A stretch of 64,000 nt of DNA from Pelomonas sp. Root1217 (GTDB taxonomy: Bacteria > Pseudomonadota > Gammaproteobacteria > Burkholderiales > Burkholderiaceae_C). Below are positions 63,486-64,000 of the stretch, piece by piece. Each line of letters starts with the position of its first letter. Within the stretch, counting starts at the first letter, position 1. Location of the stretch: contig NZ_LMDC01000012.1 in NCBI RefSeq assembly GCF_001425705.1, forward strand, positions 127,402-191,401, given 5' to 3'. The notes beneath the pieces were generated by a model that saw nothing but the letters and a program-made list of their open reading frames with translations, had not been told where the DNA came from and ran no database searches. The position numbers and the translations under genes are program-made.

Positions 63486-63977
63486 ATGAAAATCCAGCAG
63501 AAACTCACGCCCTTCGTCTGGTACCAGAGCGGCGCCGAAGTTGCGGTGGCGCACTACCTGAAGGTGTTCGGCGCCGACAAGGGCCGCGTCATCCACACGC
63601 AGCGCTGGGGCGAGAACTCTCCCGGCGCGGCCGGCACCGTCATGGTGGTGCAGTTCGAACTGCTCGGCCAGCAGATGACGGCCTTCAACGGCGGCTCGCA
63701 CTTCAAACTCAACGAGGCGTTCTCGCTGATGGTCGCCTGCGAAGACCAGGCCGAGATCGACCACCTCTGGGAGCAGCTGCAGGCGGGCGGTGGCAAGCCC
63801 AAGGCATGCGGCTGGGTGGAGGACGCCTGGGGCCTGTCCTGGCAGATCATCCCCGCGGCCTGGTTCGAGATGATCCGCGACCCCGATCCGGCACGCGTGC
63901 AGCGCGTGTTCCAGTCGATCTGGTCGATGGAGAAGATCGACCTGGCCGCGCTCCAGCGCGCCTACGACGGCACCTGA
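63486..63977 (+). CDS. VOC family protein of PhnB/3-demethylubiquinone methyltransferase-like type
   Basis: The product is 163 residues. KLTPFVWYQSGAEVAVAHYLKVFG and VMVVQFELLGQQMTAFNGG are hallmarks of the PhnB-like (often misnamed 3-demethylubiquinone-9 methyltransferase) group of the VOC fold. WEDAWGLSWQIIP-like and DPARVQRVFQSIWSM endings match the group. No metal set is complete. The window ends 23 bases later; an ATG at 63989 may begin the next gene. Confidence 0.88.
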   Translation: MKIQQKLTPFVWYQSGAEVAVAHYLKVFGADKGRVIHTQRWGENSPGAAGTVMVVQFELLGQQMTAFNGGSHFKLNEAFSLMVACEDQAEIDHLWEQLQAGGGKPKACGWVEDAWGLSWQIIPAAWFEMIRDPDPARVQRVFQSIWSMEKIDLAALQRAYDGT

Positions 63978-64000
63978 AGCCGTGAACCATGCTGAACTTG

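Noticed and set aside
63989-64000. Start of another gene at the window end
   Set aside because: Only four codons are visible (ATG CTG AAC TTG), which cannot support a call.

Overview
The window is about 70% G+C and gene-dense. It has short intergenic gaps, many four-base start/stop overlaps and frequent GTG starts. The gene families (several LysR regulators, GSTs and SDRs, a Tat-exported molybdenum hydroxylase, a SdsA-like alkylsulfatase, propeller-GGDEF sensors, a POT transporter) and the base composition fit a betaproteobacterium of the order Burkholderiales, perhaps near Roseateles/Mitsuaria/Rubrivivax. That placement is inference. I see no rRNA, tRNA, CRISPR array, transposase or prophage.

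Layout. 0-3 kb: the end of an MFS transporter, a membrane-tethered receiver-domain protein and a secreted glycerophosphodiesterase. 3.1-10.2 kb: a two-component system (NtrC-like regulator plus kinase) divergent from a MacAB-type ABC export operon (permease, adaptor, ATPase). The gap between them holds two matching palindromes and a well-formed sigma-54 promoter. 10.2-12.7 kb: a lipoprotein and an AAA ATPase, then a CPBP protease in a segment flanked by a 24-base direct repeat and containing a remnant of an ABC ATPase gene. 12.7-18 kb: a propeller/GGDEF sensor, an esterase and an M20 peptidase. 18-22.4 kb: a three-gene operon for a periplasmic molybdenum hydroxylase with a dihaem cytochrome-like partner. 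22.4-27.6 kb: housekeeping-type enzymes and a peptide transporter. 27.6-34.2 kb: an accessory-looking stretch with an orphan Imm11-like gene of low G+C, an SUV3-type helicase, a second immunity-like small protein and a lipoprotein that joins a NodB deacetylase, a caspase domain and TPRs. 34.3-43.4 kb: a DUF885 protein, ArsC, three SDRs and two LysR regulators. 43.4-48 kb: LysR, GMC alcohol dehydrogenase and alkylsulfatase, which together look like an alkyl-sulfate utilisation module. 48-56.8 kb: an MBL/YkgJ/RidA/cupin run, an acyl-CoA synthetase, a second two-component system and small proteins. 56.8-60.3 kb: Cu/Zn SOD divergent from an SPFH/SH3 gene pair. 60.4-64 kb: a run of small YCII/DGPF, SRPBCC and VOC proteins of the kind often found beside ECF sigma factor genes.

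The most notable items are a family of long, hairpin-rich intergenic repeats (five copies), each starting within a few bases after a stop codon; the sigma-54/enhancer layout of the ABC export operon; and the deacetylase-caspase-TPR lipoprotein. One repeat copy lies between the permease and adaptor genes and shows that the adaptor start should be moved downstream.

No gene-free stretch exceeds 300 bases. The longest gaps (2856-3145, 57343-57596, 60805-61087 and 63309-63485) hold repeats or inverted repeats, described below.
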